64,000 nucleotides of DNA, taken from Shinisaurus crocodilurus. Taxonomy: Eukaryota; Chordata; Lepidosauria; Squamata; Shinisauridae. The translations under genes were made by a program, and so were the position numbers. Within the stretch, counting starts at the first letter, position 1. Each line of letters opens with the position of its first letter. The notes below the pieces were generated by a model. The model ran no database searches, was not told where the DNA came from, and saw only the letters and a program-made list of their open reading frames with translations. The stretch covers positions 182,053,085-182,117,084 of the forward strand of contig CM037880.1 of NCBI GenBank assembly GCA_021292165.1, given 5' to 3'. This document shows positions 20,485 through 30,736 of the stretch, piece after piece.

Positions 20485-20714
20485 TTAGGGTGCTTCCAGA
20501 TGAGGCTCTTATCATACATGAAATTATTCATGAAATGTTATGAGAAATATGGACACCGTCTTCCCCTTGTAACCCTCCTGTGTTTTCTCACTGCTTCTTC
20601 TGTCTTTTTTTTTTTTTTTACTTTCCACAAAAATATCATTCAGGAGGGAAAGATTAAATAGCTGCACAATGACTTTTGATTGGTAGTTCTAGAAGTCATC
20701 AGTCTGGAAGCACT
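20485..20714 (+). mobile_element. MITE with TGCTTCCAGATGAGG ends
   Basis: Starts TTAGGGTGCTTCCAGATGAGG and ends TCTGGAAGCACTG. An inverted-orientation relative is at 52310-52531, ending 'cctcatctggaagcatccttag'. Internal landmark 'tgttttctcactgcttcttctg'. An A/T run has expanded inside. Confidence 0.6.
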
Positions 20715-20939
20715 GTTGGATTCATACAGTTTTATTTTAAAAACTGTATGGAGACTTGAGATTTTAGAATCTACTGTGAAAATCTAGAACATTTGTTTAT
20801 TCCTGAAGGAGCTTAAACGTTAACTTGCTCTGCAACCCTCTGCTTCTGCCTTATTTAAATGGTTGGTTGGCTATGTCACTGACACATGAGATGAGTTCCA
20901 GTCTTCACTTTCCATAAAAAGACATGTGTGGACTCCTCT

Positions 20940-21292
20940 TCCTTAGAGTTTTTAAGCTGAGGCATGACACCCCACGCCTATCAGGGATGTTGTGGTAGGG
21001 ATTTCTCCAGGGGAGGCTGGTGACTCCTGTGTCAGTGGGGCTTCTTATCCATTGCAACTTTTTGTTTGAGCTTTATAGGAGCTATCCATAGTGCTGAATT
21101 CCATCTCTACAATAGGTTCACCACCATGGAGCACCATGGATAGCCCCTGTAAAGCTCAAACAAAAAGATGCAATGGATAAGGAGCCCCACTGACACAGGA
21201 GTCACCAGCCTCCACTGGATTTCTCAGATCAGCAGGAGGTTTTAGGCTAGATGACCTTTGATGCCTTTTCCAGCTCAATGATTCTATGGGCT
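20940..21292 (+). mobile_element. CR1 LINE 3' end, split by a hAT element
   Basis: Left part 'aggcatgacaccccacgcctatcagggatgttgtgg'; right part after 21217 'aggctagatgacctttgatgcc', 'cagctcaatgattctatgg'. Both are CR1 3' UTR blocks and become contiguous once the nested element is removed. Confidence 0.75.
21008..21217. mobile_element. 210-bp foldback hAT MITE nested in CR1
   Basis: CAGGGGAGGCTGGTGACTCC...GGAGTCACCAGCCTCCACTG, arms nearly complementary over about 80 bp. Perfect 8-bp TSD GATTTCTC (21000-21007, 21218-21225). A sister copy of the same length is at 32168-32377 and a shorter relative at 48587-48741. Confidence 0.93.
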
Positions 21293-21520
21293 CAATTCCT
21301 CAGGATTACACTATTTCAGAATATAAGAAGAGTTTCACATTTTTCAGTGCCATCCTGTACATAGAAAGTTAGCATATCAGTTAGAGCTTTTCTCCCTGAC
21401 ATACTAGATTTTCATGGAGGGAGGTTGACATTCATATATGGGACCCCACCACCTGCATTCTAAGAAGTACAGACCTAGACCTGCTTTTCTGAATGTATAC
21501 GTTGTCCCTTAGTGTCCATA

Positions 21521-21919
21521 AGAGTGGCCAAATGTCCTACTTCAAATAGAAGGCAGTCCTTTATTTGAAGAGCACTGAGAGGACAGTCCTCTATTTGAAG
21601 GAGTCTTCTAATTGAAGGGAAGTCCAGTCCATGTCTGGTTTAAAGATAAGGAGCCATCAGAAGGGAGAGCAGTGGCCCTGAAGTTGCCCATCAACAGTTA
21701 GCACTTGGATCACAGACTGAGCAGTCGCAAAGGTCACCTGGGCACAAACTTCCCTACCGTGGTGAGATGTCTTGTTTTTTCTATTTCCATTAAAGTAATT
21801 ATTGCTAAGTAGGCATCTTTACAGATAAATTACCATATGCAAATTGTATTCAAATCGGTGTCCTCTTCTGTCTTCTTTTTTTGGTGATGTACAGTATTAC
21901 TTCTTTTTTAGCCACCCTA
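21521..21919 (+). mobile_element. GGGTGGCCA-type MITE, complete copy
   Basis: AGAGTGGCCAAATGTCC to TAGCCACCCT, 399 bp, block order as in 8413-8807. The internal GAGGACAGTCCTC palindrome is kept. Confidence 0.65.
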
Positions 21920-22091
21920 TTGTCCTTTCCATTACCTCTATCCTAAGGCAGAACTTTCTCAGCACCTGCAGCCATAGTTCACCCCTCCTGCCTTCTTGAT
22001 GGGCACAGTCCATCATGTTTAATATAATTGTCACGCAGGAAAATTGCTCCATCTTGGACATGCAATATTATTTATCATTTTTCAAAGGGTC

Positions 22092-23354
22092 CTTTTTTTT
22101 TTTTTTTAATATTTTTTATTTAAATTTTTAAACAATACAAAGAAAATAACACACACATATAACTAATATAGTGCTCCCATCACCATGGGACCAAATAATA
22201 CAATGACTCTATAATTGTTCATTATTCCAAAAATACAACATATCTTGACAGGGTAAACTCCCTTTCCCCTTTTTAACACATATTCCAGAAATAAACCCCA
22301 GATATCCTTGAAAACATTTTTCTTTAATTGACCCCTTTTGCATTTAATATTACAAGTCAACATATCATTCAATGCCATATCCCATACTTCTTTATACCAA
22401 TCAGTAATAGTGAAAACTTGCTGAATTTTCCATTTCCTTGCTATCATTAGTCTACCTGCCGTTAACAAGTTTATAATTAATTCTTTAACATTTTGAGGAC
22501 CGATCACCTTTTCCGTTATTGATAGCAAAGCTAGTTTAGGACAAACCTCTAAATCAGCTCCAACAATTTCTGATATTTCCTCAAAAATCATTTTCCAAAA
22601 ATCCATTACATTTTTACAACTCCACCACATATGAGCATATGTACCCAACTCCTGACATCCTCGCCAACACATTGGAGAACATTTATTATCTATTCTATTT
22701 AATCTCACCGGAGTCAAATACCATCTCCAAATTAGCTTATAAAAATTCTCTTTAATTCTTATAGACATATTTTTCAATATTCGCCTATCCCAAATCTTGT
22801 TCCACTCGTCCTTTGATATTTCCTCTTCAAACTCTGTATCCCAAACTATTTTAAGATTTTCTGCTTGCTCTTCTGATTTCTGCAACATTTTATATAACAT
22901 CTTTGTAAGACCCCCTAGCTGATGCATTTCCTTCTACGAGTTCTCTGGACATAACCAACTGCTCAAATGCGGTGAAATCCCTTTCATGCTCATGTCTCCT
23001 CTTCCATTTCTTACCCCATTGTACTAATTGAATTAAATTTAACCAAGAAATTCTTCCTGCCCCAACCCTATCAATTATTTGCTGTCTTGTCTCCATTTTT
23101 TCCAGCCAATCCATTAAACTTATCACCTTTTTCTCTCTAAAAATTCGTTCTAAATGTCTAACATTCTCGGGAAAGTCTTCCATAACCACCACTGGAGTAA
23201 GCGGGGATATACCTGGTAAAAATATTTCCTTATTTCTACCCCAAATTTCTAACATATTTTTTAAAAAGGGATTTTCTAATCTTTTTGTCATAATATGTCC
23301 TTGTTTTGTAAATAAAAATTTCTCCACCTTATTACCCAATTCAAATGCTTCTAA
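22092..23354 (-). mobile_element. L1 LINE, 1.26-kb 5'-truncated insertion
   Basis: Minus-strand L1 with a poly-A tail (poly-T at 22092-22107). It is flanked by an approximately 15-bp TSD, AAAGGGTCC plus T-run, at 22084 and 23355. The clean tail and long TSD indicate target-primed reverse transcription and a relatively recent event. It contains the C-terminal third of ORF2 in two overlapping open frames. A 3' UTR of about 60 bp follows. Confidence 0.9.
22163..23339 (-). pseudogene. L1 ORF2 C-terminal domain, frameshifted
   Basis: Upstream frame 22890-23339 (149 codons) and downstream frame 22163-22927 (254 codons) overlap by 38 bp and together form one ORF2 end broken by a single frameshift. 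Recognisable L1 features in the second part are IRIKENFYKLIWRWYLTPVR near residues 55-75, then the cysteine cluster CWRGCQELGTYAHMWWSC near 87-104 (the C-terminal Cys-rich motif of L1 ORF2), and LTCNIKCKRGQLKKN near 195-209. The endonuclease and the catalytic reverse transcriptase domains lie beyond the truncation and are absent. Not functional. Identity as L1 is firm. Confidence 0.88.
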
Positions 23355-23355
23355 A

Positions 23356-23936
23356 AAGGGTCCTTTTTTTCAGCGGCATCAACTACCACTGTGCTAGTGT
23401 TACTGTGATACTTGGGTACACTGAACAGAAAAAGTCCTCAGAGCCAGCCATAATGTGCTGTATGTTATCAGAGCTTAAACTTAGCAGTGATGTAGGATCA
23501 TGGGAAAGATCATCTGCAGAATGAATAAAATGCTTCCTTAAAAAATTCCAACATACATTAGAGAAAGATAGACAGAGATATAGTAGATGGAGCTGAATAC
23601 TGCTTCTCCTTGATGCTGTGCTGAAATCATTGGTCTTTATTTAATTCCCAAAGCCTTCCCATGAGCCATGAGAAATTTGCACCTTATTTGGCCTGATATT
23701 TGCACACAGAATCAGGCAAAACCTCTCCTTGAGATGATCAGGTATGACATTTTCTAACGTTCTTTTAAAATGCATTATTTGAGTTCCACGCTGAAGTTTT
23801 TACATTCTCATGATTGATTTTTCATGAATCTTGCTTCAGTTAGTTATTTTTTTAGGTCTGACTGGGGTGGGAGGGGGACACAGGATCACAGCTTCCATTT
23901 TGTAAAAGAGGTAACCTGTAACTTAATTTGGATATT
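23356..23936. other. No recognised feature
   Basis: No repeat or exon recognised. Confidence 0.35.
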
Positions 23937-23944
23937 ATCTAAGG

Positions 23945-24046
23945 CAGTGTTCTCCAACCTTGGGTCCATAGATGTTTTTGGCTGGCTGGGGCATGCTGGG
24001 AGTTGTAGGCCAAAAACATCTGGGGACCCAAGGTTGGAGAACACTG
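23945..24046. mobile_element. hAT foldback MITE (CAGTGTTCTCC ends), internally shortened
   Basis: 102 bp, CAGTGTTCTCCAACC to GGTTGGAGAACACTG, flanks ATCTAAGG and CTCTAAGG (7 of 8). It has lost about 33 bp of the left arm compared with 3022-3156, so the palindrome is asymmetric. Confidence 0.9.
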
Positions 24047-24194
24047 CTCTAAGGAATTGCCTTGTGTGTGTTTTCTCTCTGACTCGTTTCATAACTCTAT
24101 GAGTAAAATAGGCATGATATCATGTTTCACATGATTGCCTCTCTGTGTGGCAGGAGGGTGGGGGAAGCCATTTAAATAACCTACATATAGGTCC

Positions 24195-24545
24195 CAAGTA
24201 TTGCCAGTCCTTATGTAGCCAGAATGGCTCCATTCATGCAGAAGGGAGGGCTTGGGGAAACCCCAAGATTTGCAGATGTACCAAAAAGAAAAACCTATGA
24301 AGGAGGGGGACCCAAACAGCCCACTTAGTACTGAGCATGCTCAGTCACCACAGAATTCTGGCTGACACTTGGAGGAGGGGAACAGAAAACTAGGGGAATG
24401 GAATGGAGTACTGTGGGAGAGGGCCTGGCTGGCTGAGTGAAACCCTGAACATGAGTACTCCACAATGCAACATTTTTTTGCATGCCCCACTTGTTACTAC
24501 AGATTTCGCATTGTGAGTAGGGCCAGAATCTAGACATATTCTTTT
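24195..24545 (+). mobile_element. MITE-like repeat shared with 32040-32600
   Basis: Blocks 'tatgtagccagaatggctccat', 'gatttgcagatgtacc', 'acctgaacatgagtactccac' and 'caacatttttttgcatgc' recur in order at 32040-32600, where a hAT element is inserted. No clear ends. Confidence 0.55.
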
Positions 24546-24795
24546 TCTGCAGTATTTTTCTAAGGGCCTAAGCAGATGCGATGGTGGCAGATTGTGCCAG
24601 AATACAGATTGTGCATGGTCAGTAGCAGTTTTATGCAGGGAAGGAGAAGACAAACCACTTGCACTCCCTCCGATACCCTCCTCTAGCTGTTTTCCTCCTG
24701 ACTATCTTTTCTGTTAGACTCAAAATTCTAGAAAAGAGAGTTAGATTCTTGAGAGATGGGTGTATGTTACTGTGAGACAGCCATACTGTTTATAT

Positions 24796-24873
24796 CAGCC
24801 TTCCCTAACCTGGGCTACAATCCCCATCATTCCCAGCCATGCTGGGAGGGCACCACCAGGTTGGGGAAGGCTG
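24796..24873. mobile_element. Short hAT foldback MITE (CAGCCTTCCC ends)
   Basis: CAGCCTTCCCTAACCTGG...CCAGGTTGGGGAAGGCTG with 7-of-8 TSD GTTTATAT/CTTTATAT. Same family as 56673-56803. Confidence 0.85.
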
Positions 24874-24881
24874 CTTTATAT

Positions 24882-26020
24882 GATGTCCATGGCTTATGCC
24901 ATCCAGGGATTCTACATTATGACATTGACATCAGCACAGTTTGGAGACATTGCTGATGTGGGGAGTCTTCTTTTTTCATTGCATTATTTCTGCAACCTAC
25001 TGTGAGTCTTTCCATGTTGTCTGTCCCTATCTGCGCCTTTTCAGAAGACATTTCTTCTTAATGACTAGGTCTTTGATATATGAATAACTGAATGAGGAAG
25101 GGAACATTTCTGTCTGCACAGGCACTAAAAGCACCTTTGACATAGCATTTGTGCGCATTTGTGAATATGTTTTATGTGGGACAGAAAGCAAGCATCGGCT
25201 ATTTTTAAATTGAAAGCCTTTCTAGTCTGTGAAAATTGTACTTTCAAGTCACCAACACTGGAAAAGAAAAAGAAAAAGCACTTTTTGTGTGAAAAACACT
25301 CTAAAGGTCTGGATGGGAAAAAAATACAGTTTTAGCTAGACAGTAAAAAATAGTCTGGTGTCTCTTTTGGGGGGGTCTGACTCCCTTAGTCTGAACAGCT
25401 CTCTGCTTTATTCCTACTTCTCTGAATTCTTATAGAACAGCCGGTATCTCCTAGTCAGACTCATTGTAGTGAATGTGCCTGCACAGCTAAGAGGTATTAG
25501 ATCAATTATCGGCAAGTAAAGTAGCTTGGTTACCTTTAATCTGTACAGAAATTAGCAACCTATTTTGAGCACAGTTTCCATTATGTAGTATGGAAGAGTG
25601 AGACACACACATTGGGCATAGTATCACTTTATCAACTAATTAAGCATACCGGTAATCCCTTAGTTTTGCTTCCATCAGAGGGAAAGGGCTATTCCCCTCG
25701 TGCCCACTGTGAGTTTACCGTCATGCTAAGCCCAACAATATACTCAGCAGTGAATTCCCTGGCTATAAGCATGTAGCCTCTGGAGTTGCAAAGGCTTGCT
25801 CCCAGTAACAGAGATGCTGCAGTGTTTTTATTTCATTTCTATTCTATTCATTAATATAACATAAAATGAGTGTTCTAGTATGTTCCAGTACTTTATACAA
25901 AGCCTTCGGCAAAAAAGGAAGTTTTCTCTTCTCCAGTACTAGTCTGTGCGCACTCTGGGGTCATTAGCAGAGACCATTTTCACCTTCCTGCCGCCAAGGG
26001 CAGTTAGGCTGGTGAGTAAA
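24882..26020. other. No recognised feature in 1.1 kb
   Basis: No ORF over 100 codons, no repeat recognised. Confidence 0.35.
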
Positions 26021-26187
26021 AGAACATAAGAAGAGCCATGCTAGATCAGACCAAGGGTTCATCTAGTCCAGCATTCTGTTCACACAGTGGCCAGCCAGCT
26101 GCCCACGGGAAACCCACAAGCAGGATATGAATGCAACAGCACCTTCCTGCCCATGTTCCCCAGCAACTGGTGCACATAGGCATATTG

Positions 26188-26884
26188 CAGGGGTCTTCAA
26201 ACTAAGGCCCGTGGGGCCACATCCGGCCTGCCTTGCCTTTTTATCCGGCCCTGCAGCCGATGGCGGAAGCAGACTTTTTTTTAACTCTTTCACTTCAAGC
26301 ACCGATTCTTTTAATTCTTTTCCATAATATGGAAACATTAGTGGTGGTGTTTTACCTCTTATGTATGAGCTGATGTAGCTAAGTCAGATTTCTAATGTTT
26401 CAAAAATGCTACTTTGGATTGAAGCAGAGTATGCTCATTGTGTGATGGCAAAAACAAAAGTATATTCGTGTTAGGCATGAAACAATTGTGCAACTATATA
26501 TGTAAATACAACCAGCCCTGCCAGGAGTATTCATTAATATTCCCTCTTCTTCCCTCCCCATTCCTTTTTCCTTGTGTGTCGTGTCTTTTTAGATTGTAAG
26601 CCTTCTGACAGGGACTGTCTTGTTAATTGCTGTAAACCGCCCAGAGAGCTTTGGCTATTGGGCAGTATAAAAATGAAATAAATAAATAAATAAATAAATA
26701 AAATAACTTTCCATTTAAGGGGGGGAAAAATTCACCCCTATCAAGTAAAAAAAAAAAAAAGGAACTGGGTCCTCTTTTTTTATTTGATCCATTCGTTCAT
26801 ATTTTTTTCAAACTATAGTCCGGCCCCCCAACAGTCTGAGGAACAATGAACTGGCCCCCTGTTTAAAAAGTTTGAGGACCCCTG
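26188..26884. mobile_element. 697-bp non-autonomous hAT element with perfect TSD
   Basis: CAGGGGTCTTCAAACTAAGG...AGTTTGAGGACCCCTG with perfect 8-bp TSD GCATATTG (26180-26187, 26885-26892). The end sequence resembles the Charlie/Tip100-like hAT ends known from mammals. It holds no transposase and is itself interrupted by an L2-like tail at 26513-26702. Confidence 0.92.
26513..26702 (+). mobile_element. L2-like LINE 3' UTR or tail-sharing SINE
   Basis: Nearly identical to 10745-10924 from 'ccagccctgccaggagtatt' to the (AAATA)n tail. Inserted inside the hAT element at 26188-26884. Confidence 0.8.
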
Positions 26885-27035
26885 GCATATTGCCCCATGA
26901 TACTGGAAGTGGCATATTTCAGGACTACTAGCCATTGATAGCCTTCTCCTCCATTAATTTGTCTAACCCCCTTTTAAAGCCCTCCAAATTGGTGGTCATC
27001 ACTACACCTTGTGGAATTCCATATTTTAGCTATGC

Positions 27036-27260
27036 ACTGCGTGAAGAAAAGCGAGAGAGCCTTTTCAGTAGTGGCCCCACACAACTTCATCATGCCCCTT
27101 CTTTGCAGGCCTTCAAGAAGGCTCTGAAGATCCTCTATGTCCCTATTGTTTTTCTATCTTTTTAGTAAATCTTTGCATTTTTATCTTGTACTCCAACTTG
27201 AGAGGGTTCTACCCTTCGAGACAGCCTAAAAATCATCTTAAATAAATAACATAAAATATG
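27036..27260 (+). mobile_element. L2-clade LINE 3' end, decayed
   Basis: 'gagagccttttcagtagtggcccc' and 'cttcatcatgccccttctttgcaggccttcaagaaggc' mirror the RAFSVVAP...HAPSLQAFKKAL coding end, then a UTR with 'aataaataacataaaat'. Confidence 0.65.
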
Positions 27261-27795
27261 ATTTTAGGACTATAGCTGTCTTTTGTACTTCTGTGGTTTT
27301 AAATGAGACTGAGAAGACTGTCAAGGTGAATCCTGCAACATGCGCAAGTACACTCAATGTCTGAGTGGTGTTTTGTGATGTATTATCAGCAACAAACTGT
27401 GAGCATTTGTTTGGGAACATTGGCTGTAGCAAAGCAGTTCTGTTATGTCTGGCAGGAGGCTATTCCCAGACTCAAGGCTGGGAAGCAAGATCTCTGAGAA
27501 CCAGAGATGCTGAAGAGTCCTTGGTCTCGAGTTACGAGTCGAGTCACGAATCTTTGGACCCGAGTCTCGAGTCCGAGTCCAAGTCCTTGGTCCAAAATGG
27601 TGACTCATGAGTCCCGAGTCACTCCCAAAGCTGACTCCACAAGTCCCTATTAAAATCAATGGGGGGTTTTCCCAACAAAATAAGGCTACTTCAGATGTGT
27701 GGCTTAAATAAATTCTAGGCACAAGTGTGCCTTTTTATCTCAAAACTCTGCCACTGATTTTGACAAGAACAGACCAGGCAGAAAAACCCAAAATA

Positions 27796-28060
27796 ACCAG
27801 GCAGGCAGAGGAGGCAGGGAACCCCAAAGCAGGCAGGCAGAGGCCTTTGTCTTGGACAATTCAAATGGTGAAACTGGTTAAGAAGAGACCAGGCAGGCAG
27901 AGGAGGCAGGGAACCCCAAAGCAGGCAGGCAGAGGCATTTGTCTTGGACAATTCAAACTGTGGAACTGGTTAAGAAGAGACCAGGCAGGCAGAGGAGGGA
28001 GGGAACCCCAAACAGGCAGGCAGAGGCAGCCAAACCCAAAATGTCTGAAAGGTTGCATTA
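27796..28060 (-). repeat. 92-bp internal tandem repeat of the GAGTC element
   Basis: Three units beginning 'accaggcaggcagaggagg' at 27796, 27888 and 27980, spaced exactly 92 bp. The core 'ctttgtcttggacaattcaa' appears twice. Copies B and C each carry two units, so the array varies between copies. It creates an ORF (27727-28164) that I do not regard as coding. Confidence 0.9.
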
Positions 28061-28135
28061 GGAAAATGATTTTAAAAAATAAACTTGGATTGTTACTGCT
28101 ACTAGGTCCAGACAGCACCTGCAGGTGGCATCAAG

Positions 28136-28282
28136 CAGGGATGTTGACGAGTCCTTGGTCTTGAGTCCCGAGTCGAGTCTCAAGTCCCGTTAAAAATATT
28201 GGGACTCGAGTGCGACTTGAGTCAGAGGGGGGACTCAGTCCGACTCACGAGTCGAGTCCTGGAGTCCGAGTCCCCATCCCTG
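28136..28282 (-). repeat. Terminal GAGTC module of copy A
   Basis: 147 bp starting CAGGGATGTTGACGAGTCC and ending GAGTCCCCATCCCTG. It therefore carries both kinds of element end. Equivalent modules are at 33948-34095 and 50060-50200. Confidence 0.8.
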
Positions 28283-28299
28283 CTGAGAACTTGGCAAAC

Positions 28300-28745
28300 C
28301 AGCAGTCACATGTTTGTTTTTCTGTGACGTAGTGAACTGCTCCAGACAGAAGCCATTTTAAGGGGAAGGATTTTGTACTTGTGTTCTTCTTCTTTTGTTC
28401 TTGCAACTGCAACAATGTAACGCTTCACATTGGTGGGGTGAAGTTCCACTTCTCTCCACTGGACTAATGCTTGCTATGCATGTATACTCTTCACATGGAC
28501 TGTAACTAGGGAATGTATACTCTGTAGTGCTTACTTTGAATAAGTAAATAAACGGGTAGAATAGACCTGTTGGTGTCACAGGGTGTTTCCTGAGTCCTGA
28601 ATGAATCTGCAATTGGAGAAGCTGAGAAGCTGAGTCATTACAGGGTCTGCTGCTGCTGTGTGGGAGATTGAATACTCTGCTGCTGTGTGTGGAATGCCAG
28701 GCTACGCTAGCACACGGATTATAAATCTCTTTCAATACCAACATG
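28300..28745 (+). mobile_element. LTR-like segment, low confidence
   Basis: Contains AATAAA near 28547 ('aagtaaataaacggg') followed by GT-rich sequence and 'tctgctgctgctgtg', compatible with an R-U5 region. No TG...CA boundaries with a TSD found. Confidence 0.25.
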
Positions 28746-28750
28746 GTGAA

Positions 28751-28960
28751 AGATCATAGTTCAGTGGTAGTGCACATACTTTGCATGCAGAAGAAGGGCC
28801 CAGATTCAATCCCCATCATCTCCAGTTATAAGGATCAGGTAGCTGGTGATGGAAAGGACACCTTCTTCCTGGGATCCTAGAGAGCCTCTGCCACTCAGTG
28901 TATACTGGGTTAGTCTGAACTGGCATAAGGCATGTATTGCCTTTTGAGCCTAGCACCTAG
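28751..28960 (+). mobile_element. tRNA(Ala)-like SINE
   Basis: Head 'atagttcagtggtagtgcac' (A box), 'actttgcatgcagaag' (anticodon-arm-like TGC) and 'gattcaatcccc' (B box, 28803-28812). Body 'atcctagagagcctctgcc', 'actcagtgtatactgggttagtctgaac'. A reverse-oriented tail of the same family closes the window at 63935. Polymerase III promoter elements are visible but the copy is mutated. Confidence 0.8.
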
Positions 28961-28984
28961 CAGTATCCAGCCTATACCCTTGTT

Positions 28985-29230
28985 TATAATGACTGGGGTT
29001 CAGATAACGTGATAACCCATACCCATACTCAAGGGTTGAATATGGGTTGAGTGTGAGTTGTTGTTGAACCATGGGTTGTTGTTGAAATGTGGGTAATTGT
29101 GTTGTCTGAACCAAGTTGTGCTAACAAGCCATGTCTTGTTAACCATGAATAACCCATGAACAGAGCCCATGGTTTGTTGTTGGGTTGTGAACTATGGGTT
29201 GTTCACCATGGTTTGTTATCATTGTACAGT
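28985..29230. mobile_element. Foldback-rich repeat with 'aaccatgggtt' units
   Basis: Multiple 'accatgggttgttg' and 'aacccatg' units in both orientations, beginning near 'ggttcagataac'. A related locus is 41190-41520. Probably a DNA transposon derivative; ends not defined. Confidence 0.45.
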
Positions 29231-29300
29231 TTCAATGTAAACTGTACTGAGAATGTTTTTGTTGAAAAGCAGTGTATAAATATTCTAATAAATAAATAAA
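29231..29300 (+). mobile_element. LINE/SINE tail fragment
   Basis: 'gcagtgtataaatattctaataaataaataaa': the usual L2-like tail. Confidence 0.5.
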
Positions 29301-29812
29301 AATAGTGGCATCTCATTAGCATGACTTCTAAGATATTCCATTCTAGTGGAGGGAAACCCTTTGGCTAGCCAGACAGCTAGCAATTTCTAAAGCTTAAAAT
29401 GCATTGGTTTCATCAATTATTTTCTCTTTGCGCCTCTATCTTTTCTCTTCTTTGACCAAAGTTAATTCTTAGAATAAGAATTATGGAAACCACGGCATGC
29501 ACAATAGTCATATCATAAATAACCAAGTCCAAAATTTTAATCCTACCCATAGGACATGATAGTTGCTATGATTTCAGATTCTATCACACACATTGCATAC
29601 TTGACCTTACTGAACTCCAGTAAGATAAACTGGAAATTAGTATGGGTTGTAGGGGAATAGTGATACTCACATTCAAAAGGATGGCTGGATAGAAGTCAGG
29701 TCATGAAATAAAAAATAGCACAAAGCCAGCTTTTCTATAGCAGGCCACTAGGATCTAGCCACGTCTAATGCAACAAGTTTTGAAAACTGTTTGACTTTGC
29801 TTTCCCTTCCAG
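29301..29812. other. No recognised feature
   Basis: No repeat or exon recognised. Confidence 0.35.
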
Positions 29813-30046
29813 AAATATTATTTATTTGTTACCTTTCTTTCCAGCCTTTCCTCCAAGGAGCCCAAAGCAGCATACATGATTCTCCTCCTATTTTATCTTC
29901 ACAACAACCCTGTGGAGTAGGTTAGGCTGAGAGTCAGTGACTGGCCCAACGTCACCCAGTGAGATGCATGGCTGAGTGGGGGCTAGAACCTGGGTCTCCC
30001 AAGTTCCAGTCCAACATTCTAACCACTACACCACACTGGTTCTATT
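29813..30046 (-). mobile_element. Sauria-type tRNA-derived SINE
   Basis: Nearly full length on the minus strand: tail 'tattatttatttg', 'ctttcctccaaggagcccaaagc', 'cacaacaaccctgtgg', 'ggttaggctgagagtcagtgactggcccaacgtcacc', then the tRNA-like head with 'gggtctcccaagttccagtcc' and 'ctaaccactacaccacactgg'. Confidence 0.85.
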
Positions 30047-30736
30047 GACCTGAGTTGGTTGGTTTTAAATAGTATACAAGGTCAGTATTGCCCAACTTAA
30101 CAGCAGTCCAGGGGACTGGATTCCAAGCTAGAACTTTGACACAAACGTCGCTACAGCTTACCATACTTTGATGTTAATGTGAGCCAGTAGTAAACCTCAG
30201 TCTTAACAAGAAGAAAAATAGCTGTCCTGGGGTTCATGTGCTATTGCTCATCGAATTATATCAAAGTCTGACTGTTCCCTCAATGCCTTGTGTGAGCTCA
30301 CTCTGACAGACTGGAAGCACACTCCATAAAATGGATGCCAATTAATAATGCAGTGCAATTGGAAAGCACTGGATGTAACATTTTATATCAACACGACTAC
30401 AAAATAAAGTAAATATCATTACTAGCATTTTCAATAAATGCCAAAATAATGATTCACTGTTTTGCAATACTTTTTTTTTCATTTTGCCAAGCCTGAAATC
30501 AGGGATGCAAATAATTTAACAGATTGTTAACTGAGATTGCATACCTAATTAATTTTCCATGCACTTGCTGGAAAATTGATCCTGATCTGCTAGCTAGCTG
30601 CAGCTGAGCTAAACGTAAGGACTCTTTTCTTGCTCCAGCTGCTGTTATAGACACAACGCTGGTGTCACCAGAACCCAAAGTGATATAGAAGTTTATAATT
30701 CTTCATCATGGCAGCCATCCTCAGCATACAGAAAGC
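30047..30736. other. No recognised feature
   Basis: No repeat or exon recognised. Confidence 0.35.

Larger units (their letters stand above)
26021..27045 (+). mobile_element. High-copy reptile repeat interrupted by a hAT element
   Basis: Left part 26021-26187 ('agaacataagaagagcc', 'tctagtccagcattctgttc', 'cagtggccagcc', 'ttccccagcaactgg'). Right part 26893-27045 ('ccattgatagccttctcc', 'cttttaaagccctcc', 'gtggaattccatattttag'). A minus-strand copy is at 44029-44256 and a partial one at 14590. Family not named; length and A/T tail are unclear. Confidence 0.65.
27502..28282 (-). mobile_element. GAGTC-family hAT element, copy A (781 bp)
   Basis: Perfect 8-bp TSD CTGAGAAC (27494-27501, 28283-28290). 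Ends CAGAGATG and CATCCCTG. Orientation is set by the transposase-bearing copy C. GAGTC/GACTC pentamers are packed into about 27515-27650 and 28150-28275. The middle holds a 92-bp tandem repeat (units at 27796, 27888, 27980), then a short stretch matching the sequence just after the transposase stop in copy C. The transposase itself is deleted. Confidence 0.92.

Noticed and set aside
27796..28060. CRISPR-like regularly spaced repeat
   Set aside because: Units are adjacent 92-bp tandem copies without distinct spacers, inside a eukaryotic transposon.
27727..28164. 145-codon ORF rich in PGRQRR repeats
   Set aside because: It follows the 92-bp tandem repeat of the GAGTC element; the frame is not kept in copies B and C and the product is low complexity.
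28751..28825. Functional tRNA-Ala gene
   Set aside because: The A and B boxes are mutated, the cloverleaf does not close, and it continues into a SINE body.
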